Below, piece by piece: positions 10,620-22,306 of a DNA stretch of 64,000 nt. The first letter of the stretch is position 1; every line of letters starts with the position of its first letter. The notes under the pieces were generated by a model. That model was not told the origin of the DNA and made no database searches. It saw only the letters and a program-made list of their open reading frames with translations. A program made the translations under genes and the position numbers. Source of the stretch: Adiantum capillus-veneris (taxonomy: Eukaryota; Streptophyta; Polypodiopsida; Polypodiales; Pteridaceae); contig CM043959.1 of NCBI GenBank assembly GCA_014529385.2, positions 4,583,045 through 4,647,044 of the forward strand. The letters run 5' to 3'.

Positions 10620-12104
10620 TGTCACGAGGACGTGGCAGTTATTAACCATGTCACAGAGATGTGGCAACTGCTAACCTTGGTTGTTGGTTTCTTTCCAATG
10701 GGGTTTATTTTATTTGTTTAAGACCCTCTTCTTGAAGTAGCAAACGGTCGGACATTGTATGGCCAATGTGAACGGTAGATTCACCCGCAGACGGGAAGTG
10801 GTCGGCACTGGAATTCGTATGGTAAGAGGATGTCTAGGCTCAGAGCAAGATCATATAGGTCCCCCCGTCGCACTTAGCAAGTTGGTGGATACTAGGAAGT
10901 GAACTCAATTAAGGCGTAAAGTCAAGGTGGGACTTCCAACAAAAAGTATCCGACAGTTGGGCCACATTGCATTTTTGGATGCGGTCCCAATGAGGATAGA
11001 TGGTCAGAAGACCAGTGGGAGCCCAACGGAAGCATCTCCTAAAATTTAGGGAACTGCTATTTTGGGCCACGAAATGTGTTCGCGTCATTACCTTCGGTAT
11101 GACTAGGGGAACACTTTACAACTCTGCCGCGAAGTCAACTGACGCACCAGTTGAGATATTTTTAGCAGGGAAAGCCCAAACTCGGAAACTGGGCGACGTG
11201 TCAGCTTGTGAGCGATTCTGCCACTCTGGGAGGCAAAAAACGAGCTGCATATCAACAAAGGGGGCGCCATTTTCAGCCACAGGCGGATTGCAACAGGTAC
11301 AGAAGCTATGGAATGCTTACCTTGCCCTCTATGCACAGTATGGTGACGGGAGTGATGCCCCGCACGCTACATACTGCTCTCTTTCTCCCCTACGTGCAGT
11401 TATGTGATGCCCCCCCCACAAGAGGGCTACTCATTTGACTGATGTACAGTTGTGTGGGTTCATGCTTTTGTGCTGAGGCAAGAGCCTCCTTGAGCAGGAA
11501 CAGGGGTAGCTAATTGCTGCTCCAAAGCAGGCACTGGTGAGGGTCATAACCTCACCGTATAGGTGCAAAATCAGCGCTGTGTATGCGCTGTAATTTGACT
11601 GTTTTTCAGCCATACGGACGCCAGGATCATTGGGAATCGTGCCCCACTGGCAAAGGACAGTTAGGGGACTGTTTGGGGCTGAAAACAGGGCAAAAACCAG
11701 TAAATACAGCGTGCTGAATTTACTGTTTTTGGATAGGAATCAGAGGGTATACGACAGTGCAAGCGAGTTCCAGCAGGGGAATTGGTTTCGTGCAAGTTTT
11801 GGGGCTGTTATGCTGCCGAAATTTGGCCAAATCAAATGGTATCTAGGTGGATACACGTGAAGGATTCCCAGGACCTTACCTTGTAATTTACCCTCCTAAA
11901 GAATAAAGAAATACCGAAAGGGGCGCCAATTTTGGGGCCTACAGGTTGTCGGCGTCTGCTCGGAGCATTCTAGCTTCCGAGCCGTGTGTGAGTTGAAGTG
12001 TTAACTCCCGTCGCAGGTTCTCTTTGCAAAGTGCTCTGTGTGTGTGTATAAAGTAAAGAATTTCGGATGAAAGCCAACGCCTACCGCCCTACGGGCCGGT
12101 TTCA
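10620..12104 (+). repeat. 3' LTR of element B (1485 bp)
   Basis: Same ends as the 5' copy. It is longer by one A (near 11237) and four C (near 11412). The nine base differences are listed under findings. It is followed directly by the GACCC duplication. Confidence 0.97.
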
Positions 12105-12966
12105 GACCCCACATTTATGAGTTTGTTTTGGAAGGCAATTTGGGAGAACATTGGCACGCAGTTGCAGTTCTTGTCATCGTTCCACTTGCAGACTGACGGG
12201 CAACTTGAGATTGCCAATTCAGTGATTTTAGATTTATTGAAGTCTTGTATCTCGGATCAGAGGACTCAATGGGAAAAGAACTTACCTTTGGTGGAATTTG
12301 CCTACAATAACACGATACACTCTCCGACGAGGAAGACGCCATGTGAGATTGTTGAAAGTGCTGCGAAGGTTCCATCCTTCCTAAGCACGAAAGATTAGAT
12401 ATTTGAAGCGGATGAATATTCGCGAGATTTGGATACGGCTTTTGCCAAGGTTCGCGAGACTTTGCAGAGTCTCAAGAATGACAGAAAAAGGGAGCGGATC
12501 GCCATCGTCGCGACTTGAAATTGAAGGAGGATGATTGGGTGCTCTTACTTTTGAGAAGGCACGCCTAAGAAAGAAAAAGGGAAAGGAGAGGCTTTTTCCA
12601 AAGCTTAGTAAGCGATACTACGGACCTTTCCAGATCACTGACAAGATAAATGATGTCTCCTTCCGATTGAAACCGCTAGATACTTGGAGGATTCATAATG
12701 CATTGTATGTGAGTCTCTTGAAACCTGTTAAGGGTGATGTGCCTGATGATGGGGAGCCTGATGAGCAACCCGAAGTAAAAGAAAACGAGGAGATCCTTGT
12801 TCCTGAACAGATTTTGGCACATAATGATACGAAGAAAGGTAAAGTCCGAAGGTGGTTCTTGGTTTAGCTCAAGAACTTTCCTGCATTTGATGCGAAGTGG
12901 ATGGAGGAGGAGGACCTAGCAGATACTCCTCGGCTTGTGAAACTTTACCTTGATGTTTTGGTTTAG
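12105..12966 (+). pseudogene. Element A pol, 3' part: integrase core end and chromodomain (broken)
   Basis: Resumes element A after the B insertion. 12105-12395 reads as the integrase core with FHLQTDGQLE (catalytic Glu) and the downstream YNNTIHS motif. A TAG stop lies at 12396-12398. A frameshift near 12490-12540 leads to the GPFQI...RLKPLDTWRIHNALYVS region. The chromodomain follows (ILVPEQILAH...RRWFLV, stop TAG, LKNFPAFDAKWMEEEDL). The element's terminal stop is at 12964-12966. It is clearly related to element B pol but diverged, and it is dead. Confidence 0.92.
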
Positions 12967-13591
12967 CATAGTCTACTCCAAACGGAACCCTGAAATTCAG
13001 CTTGGCCAAAGATCTGGTGCAGTGGGATGCACAAGAGGGGAGTTACTCCGCTCCTTTGTCAACAGATGCCTCGATTTTGATACTAAAGTCACTGATGTCT
13101 CTTTGAGCTTCAGGGATACTGAGAGCTGACAGTATTCTGCTGGATGACTTTATGAAATGGAATTCCTGATAATGATATTGATTTGTTCTTGACTTCTTGT
13201 GAGTGTACGAACTGATAGACGAAATGACTGCAACATTTTGGTCTGATTGATCTCGAATAGACATGGTTGCAATAGGGGTTAGTCAATCGGACATCGATGA
13301 GGTCCCGATTGGACCTAGATGTGATTGCTAGCTACATTGCCGATAAATCATGGTCTAAGATCCGAATGAATGTTGAATGTCATGTGATGTCCTGTGATGT
13401 CTAGTGATGTCCTGTGATGTCGTGTGATGTGACTGTCGATTTTGTACATGTGCTAGATGTGTGCTCCTAGTACGTAGGTACTAACAGTCAGTGTCTGCTA
13501 AGACGGTTTATGGCTTTTGTCGGTTTTGCAGGCGTAATCACGGTCGATTACAATGCTTCAAAGAGGGGGGTATGCTTTCAAGAGGGGGGTA
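12967..13591 (+). other. Element A 3' untranslated region with minisatellite and doubled polypurine tract
   Basis: Non-coding. A roughly 10-bp repeat of the type GTGATGTCCT runs five to six times at about 13380-13433. At 13555-13573 and 13574-13592 two 19-bp copies of a polypurine-tract unit (core AAGAGGGGGGTAT) stand in tandem directly before the LTR. Confidence 0.85.
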
Positions 13592-14143
13592 TGTCACAAA
13601 GTGATGACGTGGCGGACAACAGAAACCCTAATTTCTGCCAAAAACCCTAAAATTCCTGCAAACCCTAATATCTGTCAGAAACCCTAATTTTCGGAATACG
13701 CGGAGGCTAAAAAAAAATAAAAAAATTAATTTTTTTTAAAAAAAAATGATGAGCGACGCGAATTTTCTTTTTTTTTTTTAATAAAAAAAAAAGAGAAAAG
13801 ACTCACTAAGAAAGAGAGAGAACTGATGCTTTTTATTTTAAAAGCTTTTGGGGCTCTGCTTTTGGGCATCCCTTGTATCTTTAAATAAGTGGTGAGGGCT
13901 TCACTTCTCAGAGCATCTGGACGCAGAGTCTGAGAGTCAAACCCTAACCACTCTCTTGTACTTCGATGATTGATTAATACGAAAAGAAATACCGAAAGGG
14001 GCGCCAGTCTTTGGGGCCAATATCTCTAGGCACGGAACTCCGCCGGGCCAGTGCAAATCTATTGTGATCTGTGAATTGTTTTGAAGTGGTTATTTGGTGC
14101 TGTCGCGGTTGATTCTTGACTTGGAGTGTCCAAGTCTGTTACA
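13592..14143 (+). repeat. 3' LTR of element A (552 bp)
   Basis: Begins TGTCACAAAGTGATGACGTGG-like and ends TGTTACA. Its last 279 bases match 1-279. It contains A/T runs near 13710-13800, the TATA-like TTTAAATAA, and the shared LTR box at about 13986-14004. The left target-site copy lies outside the window, so the duplication cannot be checked. Confidence 0.95.
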
Positions 14144-17100
14144 AAGAGCATGGATCACTGCCAAAAGCTCTTTCTCATAAATCTGTGCTGTCGATTCTTG
14201 CCTTGAAAACAATCGGCTTTCATAGGCAATGACATGGCCTTGTTGCATTAAGACCGCTCCCAGACTTCGACCACAAGCATCACAATATACACTTTTGTAA
14301 ATCCGGCAAAGTCAACATTGGTCCAGTAGTCAGTTTTTCGTTAAGTGTCTGAAAGGGAGTCACCTCCGCCGGTCCCTACGAGAAAGGGACTTCTTTCTGT
14401 GTCAATATGTGCAAAGAAGAAGCTACATCTGCAAAATTTCAAATGAACCGTCGGTAGTAAGAACACAAGCCCAAGAAGCTTCTAACTTCATGAAGATTCT
14501 TCAAATCTGGCCAATCACGTATAGTCTCAATCTTGGTCGGGTCCATCTGTACTCCTGCAAAAAAAATTCACTCTTTTTGGCATTGATAACTAACTTGTGA
14601 TCATGCAATGCCTGAAAGACCTGTAGCAGATGGTGACGATGTTCTGCTTCATCCTTGGAGAAGACTACAATGCCATCAAAGAAAGTGCCGACAAAAAAAT
14701 CGATACGCTCGAAAAATCCTATCGATCATTCGGTTGAAAGTCACTGGAGCATTGGTAAGGCCAAAAGGCATCACCAAAAATTCATATAAACCGAAGCGTC
14801 CGAAAGGCTGTCTTGTAGACATCCCTCCGAGCGATTTTGATCTGATGATATCTGCTTTTCAAATCAATCCTGCTGAAACAAGAGGATCCCTGAAGTCGGT
14901 CAAGAATATCATCGATCCTTGGAATCAAAACTCTGTTTTTGATAGTGATTTTATTGAGAGCTCTGTAATCAATGTACATTCTCCAAGATTGGTTTTTCTT
15001 TAATACCAACAACACCGGAGAGCAGGAGGGTGAAGTACTCGGCTGGATAAGACCTTTTTCTAGAAGGTCTTTCACTTGGTTCATGATCTCTTCATTCTGG
15101 ACCTGGCTAACACAGTAAGATGGCCTGTTCGGTGGTGTGCTTCCAGGAATCAGATCAATAGTGTGATCCTCAGGACGAGATGGGGGCAACTCGCTTGGCA
15201 GGTCCTCAGAGAAACAATCAGCATGTGTGTGGAGAAAATCTTGGCGTTCTTTGTCAAGCTCAGACATGTTCGTTCTGTGTTCATCATTTAACCCTTTCAA
15301 GTAGAGAGACTAGATTTCATTAATTTGGAAATGGCCGAAGGCGATACAATAGGAACGAAGTCGCCCTTCAGTTTGGCATCAAGTACAATTTTTCGGCCCT
15401 TATCATTCGTCAAGGTTGCTTTCTTTGCCCGATAGTCGACCACGGTGTTGTTCTTATGGTACCAAGGGACTCCTAGGAGGATATCACACCCTTCCAAAGG
15501 CATGATGTAGAAGTCCTCGGGCCCTAAATACCCCTGACAATGCAACTGAAGTTTGCCAATGACAGATGTAATGGCTATGTCCCATCCGGGCGCCACTAGA
15601 ACTGCCTCTACTGGTGGTTCCATCATGTCGGGTGTAATCTTGAGCCGTGCCGCCAATTCAGGTGAAATGAAGTTGGTCTTGGCTCCTCCATCGACGAAAA
15701 TCAGGACTTCTTGATCTTTCACTTTGCCCCAAGCTCGGCAAAGTTCTGTACTTTCATCTATCAGGCTTAAGTCAGTACCCATGCAATCTGGTACCAATCC
15801 TGCTTTCATCTTGCCTTTTCTGCCACGTTCCTCTGCTGCTCTCGAACTCTCTGGCCTGTCTTCAATCTGTCCTTGCGGTGCCTTATTGGGGCACTTTGCT
15901 AAGATGTGCCCTTGTTCCCCGCAACCAAAACACTTCCCCTGTGTGATATAGTTAGCCTTTCTCGAAGAGTCAGTCGGGGTCGTGTATCCTTCTTTTCTTG
16001 GGAACTCTTTTTCTTTCTACTTTCATTGTTGGAGGTCTGTCTGGTTCTCTGAGTCAAGATCTCATCAGTGGGGTAAGTCAAATTCTCCGAATGTATCGAG
16101 AAACCCCGTTTCGCATGACCCATTAGTTCTTGGATAGAATTTGACTTTTGTTCAAGGCTGTAGTCTCGGATCTCTGTAGGGAGTCCGCAACAAAACCGCT
16201 CAATCTGTTCCTTAAATGTGACCTTCTTAAATGAAGAGGTTGGTAGAAAAAAGTCTCAAAACCTCTCACAATAAGCGTCCAAAGAATCTCCCTTGGTCAT
16301 CCGAAGTTGGTTCGAAGCAGTTCGTATATCCTGTTCTTACTCTGGTATCAGCCAAGAAGAAATAAAGAGCCTTTTGAATTTCAACCACTTGACTATAGCT
16401 TCTTTCCTCATAAGGAGGGTGGACCACCATATTCGAGCATTTCCTTTGAGAAAAGATGCAGCCTTCCTAATCTTGGAGTGCTCTGAGTAATGCCCTTCGG
16501 AGAAGGCTATGTCAAACTGCTGGATGAAGGCCAAAGCCCTCGGAGCATCTCGGAATCCAGAAAAGGATTCAAATTTTATCGATTGTCCACCTTCTTTAAA
16601 TTCTTTTACTTTCTTGCTCTGGTCTTCGAGGAAATCATATTGGTTGGCTCTATAGAAGTGCTTCTTTGCATAAAACATATGGTCATCGGAGACCGAACTG
16701 TCAGAGGATGACTCCTCTGTAGGGCTGTCAGAAACTGGGCAGAATCTGGGTTTGCCTTTTTCTTGCCCTTTCCGAAGCTTTGCTTTTTGCTTCGCTTTTT
16801 ACCCTTTCTATCCTCCTCGCTCAAGTCCGAAGAGCTAGAAGAATTGTCAGAAGAAGTGGGTAGTTTTTCAAATCATGCACGCTTCTTCGGCTTTCTTGCA
16901 GATGCAAAAGAAGATTGACGGCCCAAATAACCAGGGTAGTCAGTCTTCTTCTTGCGTTTTTTCAATTGCTTTTTGGATTGATTTTTCGTGTCCAAAAGTT
17001 GACTGATCTGAGTGTGAACCACCTCTTGAAGTTCTTGTTATGTAAACATCCTCGGAGAAGGAGGTTTCTTGATTGCCAGTTTGATTGGTGGTTTGGTGGC

Positions 17101-17407
17101 TTTCTGCCACTGAGTGTGCACTTCAACCATGGATTGTTGAGACAAAAATTTTGCAAACTGCGGGTCTTTCGCAAATTTAATCATTTGCTTTGTGCACTCG
17201 TCAACCTGTTGTCGACGTTCAATCTCTTGAAGTTCGTACTGAGTAGGCCGAGGTGGCTCGTACTCTACCTCTATTAAGTCGTTTCAATATCTTCTGCATG
17301 ACCTCCTCCTATATCAGCAGATGTAGAAGAAGTCGAATGATTCTTTTGAATCCATAAGTGTTGCGAAATAAAGGATCGGATTTCCCGGTAGAAGAGAAAT
17401 CGGTCGT
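14144..17407 (-). pseudogene. Element C gag-pol (broken, minus strand, cut by element A)
   Basis: Decayed gypsy chromovirus of the same family as A, read right to left. Gag fragments occur from about 17300 to 15950, including the capsid region (16678-16337). The zinc knuckle (CFGCGEQGHILAKC type) is at about 15940-15890. The protease is at 15809-15297, with DGGAKTNFISPELA in place of the usual DSG or DTG. Reverse transcriptase starts at about 15300 (LPPSRPEDHTIDLIPG, then DYRALNKITIKNR) and is broken near 14780 and again further left. RNase H (YESRL...YEKELLAVIHAL) runs off at 14144, where the LTR of A begins. Integrase and the 3' LTR are presumably left of the window. Several frameshifts and stops make it non-functional. 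Confidence 0.9.
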
Positions 17408-17419
17408 GCTCTGATACCA
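17408..17419 (-). promoter_or_regulatory. Primer-binding site of element C (initiator tRNA-Met type)
   Basis: GCTCTGATACCA on the plus strand is the reverse complement of TGGTATCAGAGC. It lies one base from the LTR end, exactly as in element A. Confidence 0.93.
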
Positions 17420-17420
17420 C

Positions 17421-17981
17421 TGTAACAAATTGGACACCCCTAGTCAAGATTCTGCTGCGACGCAGTAGAGATTCACTTCAAATTAACTGACAGAACAAAA
17501 GAGAGACGACAAGGCCCAGCCTAGTTCCGTGCCAAGAGGTATTGGCCCCAAAGGATGGCGCCCCTTTCGATATTTATTTTTATATTAATGTGTGTGAAAG
17601 TACAACCGAGCCCGCAGGTGCTTACTCTCGGTCTCTGCATTCAGATGCTCTGAGAAGTGAGCCCCTAAGGCGTTCTTTTAAACAGTTTACAAGGGATGTT
17701 AAAAGCAGAGCCCCAAAAGCTTCTCAAACTCAAAAGCAGCAATCTCCAAAATCTGGCAACGCAAAACGCGGAGCGTCCATACTGTTGTCTGTAAATCGCG
17801 GCGATCCGACGGCCTGCCACGTCGGCTAACGTAAATTGCGGTGATCCGTACAACCAGCCTATCAGCGCTTTTCTTTTATTTTTTTATTGTTCCCGGAGTC
17901 CCCTCGTCCCTTGGCCATAAGTTGGGACAACTTATTAGGGTTTGTGTCCGGGTGGCTCTGCCACGTCACCAGTTTGTGACA
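17421..17981 (-). repeat. 5' LTR of element C (561 bp, minus strand)
   Basis: On the minus strand it runs TGTCACAAACTGGTGACGTGG-like to TTTGTTACA. It resembles the LTR of A in layout (start, end, LTR box at 17544-17576, CTTCTCAGAGCATCTG motif) but is strongly diverged in between. The right flank from 17982 is therefore the insertion-site DNA. Confidence 0.88.
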
Positions 17982-18598
17982 CAGCACGTGCTGACTAAGA
18001 GTTTAATTTTGGCCTTCCGAAGGTCCTCTCATGGAATTGGGGCTACAAATGACTTTATATGTTGAAACCAAGAAACTACAAATTTTTTCGGTTCCCTAAC
18101 TCAATTAAATCTCATTGCTTGAACTCTATCTTGAATTTCTTTTTGTGCAAAAACTCTTAAAAATCTCGAGTCCTCCACAAAAACTTTGAAACCAAGGTTT
18201 TAGATGTCCCAATTGTGTCCGTACCACGTACTTTAGTTGATCTACATGGATATTTTGAAGTTATTTGAGGTTTTGAATGCTTATGTCTCAACAATTAAAA
18301 TGTTTTCTCATGCGCAGTTTTGAATATGTGAAATGATTATGTCTCAAGAATCAAAATATCAATGTTTGCTCATGCGCAGTTTTGAATATGTGAAATGATC
18401 CAATAATTGTTGCTTACCAAAGCACTTTTTCTTGCCACCTTGACTCCTCAATGGAGAGGGTAAACAACGTATCACTTTCTAAAAACTCACAAATACATCA
18501 AAGACATTTTTTTTTCTATACAATGATATGTTTGAAATGGCCATCTCAAACACGTAGAACTTTACATTATTTGATATACTCTCAAGTAATGTTTTTTG
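17982..18598. other. Non-coding stretch between element C and the hAT element
   Basis: AT-rich sequence. A short repeat around GTTTTCTCATGCGCAGTTTTGAATATGTG occurs twice (about 18300 and 18365). I see no exon, RNA gene or known repeat. It may be ferrochelatase intron or intergenic DNA. Confidence 0.5.
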
Positions 18599-18606
18599 CA
18601 CATGAA

Positions 18607-18626
18607 CAAGGTTGATATAAACGTAC
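18607..18626 (+). repeat. hAT left terminal inverted repeat
   Basis: CAAGGTTGAT plus an imperfect extension. It matches the reverse complement of 22287-22306 with a few mismatches after the tenth base. Confidence 0.9.
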
Positions 18627-18627
18627 G

Positions 18628-18695
18628 TACGGATCCGATCCGTACCGTACGGCCGTACTGTACGGATCCGTACGCGTACGGATCGATCTGTACGT
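18628..18695. repeat. hAT left subterminal palindrome cluster
   Basis: Clustered CGTACGTACGGATCCG-like motifs, largely self-complementary, that could fold into stems. The mirrored cluster lies at about 22213-22292. In hAT elements subterminal motifs commonly bind transposase. That role here is inferred. Confidence 0.7.
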
Positions 18696-19809
18696 GAGTA
18701 TTTTTTTTTTCCTGGTTTTCGGGAATTCGCTTGCCGACGAGTGTATTTTTTTAGGGCGCCTATATGATGGGCCTGGCCATTTGATGTTTGGCTAATATTA
18801 AAGTCCCAAAGATTACAGATTACAGAGAGCGAAAAACACATGATTCCAGAGAGCGAAAAACAGAGGGCAGAAACGCAGAGCAACGCAGGATCAAGTTGCA
18901 CACGCAGAGGTAAAGACTGAGCAACCCTCTCTCTCTCATTCCTCTCACGCTCTCTCCCCCCTATTCTCTCTCTCCTCCGCGTCACGCGAGACCTTCATGC
19001 TTATTTTCTTCATATGTATTGCGCACGTTGCAATTTGCAGACAGAAATCATAGGAGCCAACATGCCTAAGCCATGCAAACCCGTATTGGAAGGAGCACAC
19101 CAATGTCATCCGCATCATCAACACGCCAGGGCAAGCTGGGACTGGTACGCGACATGGCAATCAAGTATTTGTAACTTTCAGCTCACCATACCATTTCTCG
19201 CCAGGTTACACTTGACAAGCATGGCACAACCAATAACTGTGGAGGGTGCAAGAAGTACCAAGACATTAAGGATAAGTTATTGCTGAATGTTTTCGAGGAA
19301 TGTCACTGGCAGCGGAAAAGGTGAAATTGTAGTCAGATCAGACACAGGATGCACTCCATGATGCTCTTGTGGGAGACTTGGGGTGTTCCTCTTCACAGGT
19401 TCAGGATGGACACCGCTCTCTGGCAGTAGAAAGAGGGCTCGTACCATGCTTGTCGATGTGGAGGGATGAAATGAAAAAAGAGATGCAGCACAGGCAGAGT
19501 CAGACTACCTTGCCTTCTCGATTGGCCTTCTTTCTGGGTAAAGGAGCGCCAGAAAGTGGCTGAAATGGAGATTGCTCGCACTCACTCCTCATTGAGTGCA
19601 ACACTCCTTTCAATTTTTTCACTTGAGACTGAGTTGGAAGAGATGGTCAGAGCCAAGCCCAGGTTGGACACACAGAATCTTGGTCGAGATCAGGAATACA
19701 GTAAGAAGTCGGACTAACTAAGCTTTGATGAACAGAAAGCATTGATAGATAAGGCATAGGTACCAGTGAAGCAGGTTGGGGAACGTTTGAGGGTAGCACC
19801 ATCATTTTC

Positions 19810-21851
19810 AGATGGCTGGATTGACATTCAGTAGGGCGACACATCATTAATATTCTTGTGTCGTTCTTGCCTTGCACATACTTCTTGCGTGCGTATTGAT
19901 GCAAGGAAAGGCTGGAGAGCGGATTACAGGTGAGTTTATCTATAAGCACATCCGGCAGGCTATACTTGAGGTTGGCCTAGAGAATGTGGTGCAGGTTGTT
20001 ACTGACAATGCCTCCAATTGCAAGGCTATGGGTGAGATGATTGAGGCCGAGTTTAACAACATTGTCTGGACTCCATGTGCAGCTCATTGTCTTGACTTGT
20101 TGATGGAGGACATGGGGAAGTTAACATGGGTGTCGCCTATTGTTTCTGATGCCACAAAAATGACTACGTTTTTCGGCAAAAAGCACCAAGCATTGGCTAT
20201 CTTTAGGAGTCACAATACACTTGACATGGTGCGGCCCTCAAAGACCAGATTTGCATATATGTATCTTGTGTTGCAGAGACTCTATGCATTGAGGGATCCA
20301 CTTCTACAGGCAGTAGTGGACCCGAAGTGGAGAGATATGTGTCACGCGCAGGAGGAGTCCACTAGATACATACAGCGGCGGGTGCTTGATGAGTCCTTCT
20401 GGATGGAGGTGCAGGGTTTGATCGCAGCATTGCAACCAGTTTATGTGTTGCTACGCGTCACAGACATGGAGGGCTCCACCATGGGCCTAGTCTATCATCT
20501 CTTCCATGAGATGAAGACACACATCAGAGGCTGTAGATCATTGGCGCTGGATCGGTATGTACTTTCTACTATGTACATTGTACTTGTTTCCGTAATGATT
20601 AATGATTAATCTATATAGTGTAATACTATAATGTATTGCACCTTGTTGATTCCATAGTGTCAAGACTCAAAATTTAGCCTATTAACTAATGTTCATTGTT
20701 GAGTTACAGCCGAGAAGAGATCTTGGCTATTGTAGATAAGCGATGGACATTTATGAGTAGGCCCATTCATGCGATGGCTGCATTGCTTCATCCTTTCTAC
20801 AAGAAGCCAGAACTCTTTAATGAGAGGAGTCTGCTAAAAGGCAAGGATGAGTACATTGGTAAAATGTTCGAGGAAGATGATCAGCTGGACATTAATGCAG
20901 AGATTGCTAGCTATGAGAATAATTTAGGGCCATCATTTAATAGAGCTGTGGTGTTGAGGCCAGAGGCAACGAAATTCTCTCTTACATGGTGGCAGAGTTA
21001 TGGAAGACAAGGTCTTCCGAAGCTCACTCGTATCGCTTTACGTCTCCTCTCACAGGTAAAGTTTTCTATCGTTACATTTTGCGTACATGGTTCATTGTCC
21101 ATTGTCTATGACCGTGTCCATTGTAATTTGTCACCATTGACACATGTCACATGCAGGATTGCTCTGCTGGTGCATGCGAGCGCAATTGGAGCGCTTATTC
21201 GCTTATTCACACGAAGATCCGCAATCGACTGAGCACTGCACAACTAGAGAGATTGGTCTATTGCCGAGCAAATATGAAGCTTGTGCGAGATTACCACGCT
21301 TTGGGGACACCCAAGCAGGTTTGAAAGTTGAAACTTTGGGCTAGTATAACGCGTTTGTATACGCGAATATTCGTAATTACTACTTTCTACGTTGTTAATA
21401 ATACGAATTGTATTTTGTTATTTAACAGGCAGATCCATCAAAATTTTACTTGGTATCGGAGGAGAGTGTAGAGGAGATTGAGCAGCATCAGCAGCAGCTT
21501 GTGAGGAACGAGCAGGAGGAGATTATTCGCATGCTACACAGAGAGCTGGAGAGTGTGGATCGACGTGTGACGAGGTCACGTGCACGAGTTCTCAGTCTTC
21601 CGTTAGTCGGGCGAGATGCAGATCCAGAGATTGTACGACGAGAGACCATTCGTCGAGGAAAGCTTCCTGTCCGTACTCCTCGGAGACGGGCAAATGAGGC
21701 TGTTTCTCTCATTCAGCCTACGGAGGATGATGATCCAGGACAGCAGAGTATGATGGCAGAGCCAGAGTATGATGAAGAGGGCAACGTCTTGACAGATGGG
21801 GACTTGCTCTCTTCAGCAGAGTCATCATCCTCATCTGATGAGGAGTTTTGA
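19810..21851 (+). pseudogene. hAT transposase, four exons, 5' part broken
   Basis: The recognisable catalytic part starts near 19810 with an FSDGW motif, followed by an in-frame TAG at 19832-19834 and a frameshift. From 19872 it is open and shows VTDNASNCKAMGEM and the WTPCAAHCLDLLMED signature of the RNase H-like fold. Canonical GT-AG introns are 20555-20709, 21056-21156 and 21319-21428. Exons are 19872-20554, 20710-21055, 21157-21318 and 21429-21851. The third exon carries the C-terminal hAT dimerisation motif (CERNWSAYSLIHTKIRNRL). The last exon is charged with an Asp/Ser/Glu-rich tail and ends at TGA 21849-21851. Upstream (18950-19800) only scraps of an N-terminal region are seen and no intact BED finger, so the protein is probably not functional. 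The dimerisation exon is intact. Confidence 0.88.
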
Positions 21852-22286
21852 GATTCAGAGAGTAGAGTCCTGAGTCTAGATTCCAGACAGTTTGTTATTG
21901 CTTAGTCTTTGTTACTTTTGAGTCTTGACATCAGACATTTGTTACTTGTATGCTCTAGTATGAGCCTTTTTTGGTTGACACAGTTTTGTATGTGGACCAT
22001 GATCCATCTTTTCTCGCAGTATGCCATATGGTACAATGTGCTTTTAGTATTGCCGCTTGCGGCTCAATGCTCGGATTTATAATTTGTGTCAAGTATGATG
22101 TATCTGATGTGTGTTTTGAAATTAGTACATGCAAAGTGGTTTTTTTTGGTTCTTGAATGTTTGAGGTCTCTTAAATGTAGAAAAGTGTTGAATGTCCTAT
22201 TTTTTACCAATGGTACGTATTTTTACGTACATAAAAATTTTTCCTGTACGGAACAACGTACAGTACGTACATATACAGAACGTACA

Positions 22287-22306
22287 GTACGTACACATCA
22301 ACCTTG
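22287..22306 (-). repeat. hAT right terminal inverted repeat
   Basis: Ends ATCAACCTTG at 22306, directly followed by the CACATGAA duplication. Confidence 0.9.

Larger units (their letters stand above)
3665..12104 (+). mobile_element. Gypsy element B, full-length young chromovirus
   Basis: Complete LTR retrotransposon of 8440 bp with two LTRs of 1480 and 1485 bp. LTR ends are TGTCAC...GGTTTCA. It has a primer-binding site at 5145, gag-pol at 5243-10449, a polypurine tract at 10608-10617 and a 5-bp GACCC target duplication. By reading, the LTRs differ at nine substitutions, all transitions, plus a 1-bp and a 4-bp homopolymer-type length change, so about 99.4% identity. The pol frame is open for 1379 codons, but gag has a TAG and a frameshift. 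This copy may be only recently inactivated, or may depend on recoding. Confidence 0.97.
18607..22306 (+). mobile_element. hAT DNA transposon (3.7 kb) with 8-bp target duplication
   Basis: CACATGAA at 18599-18606 is repeated exactly at 22307-22314, the 8-bp duplication typical of hAT elements. The ends are inverted repeats. Left is CAAGGTTGATATAAACGTAC and right (reverse complement) is CAAGGTTGATGTGTACGTAC. Both subterminal regions are dense in TACGTAC and CCGTACGG palindromes (18628-18695 and 22213-22292). The element encodes a hAT transposase on the plus strand. Confidence 0.95.

Noticed and set aside
13380-13433. CRISPR-like array of short repeats
   Set aside because: Units are contiguous without spacers, in a plant retrotransposon leader. 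It is a minisatellite.
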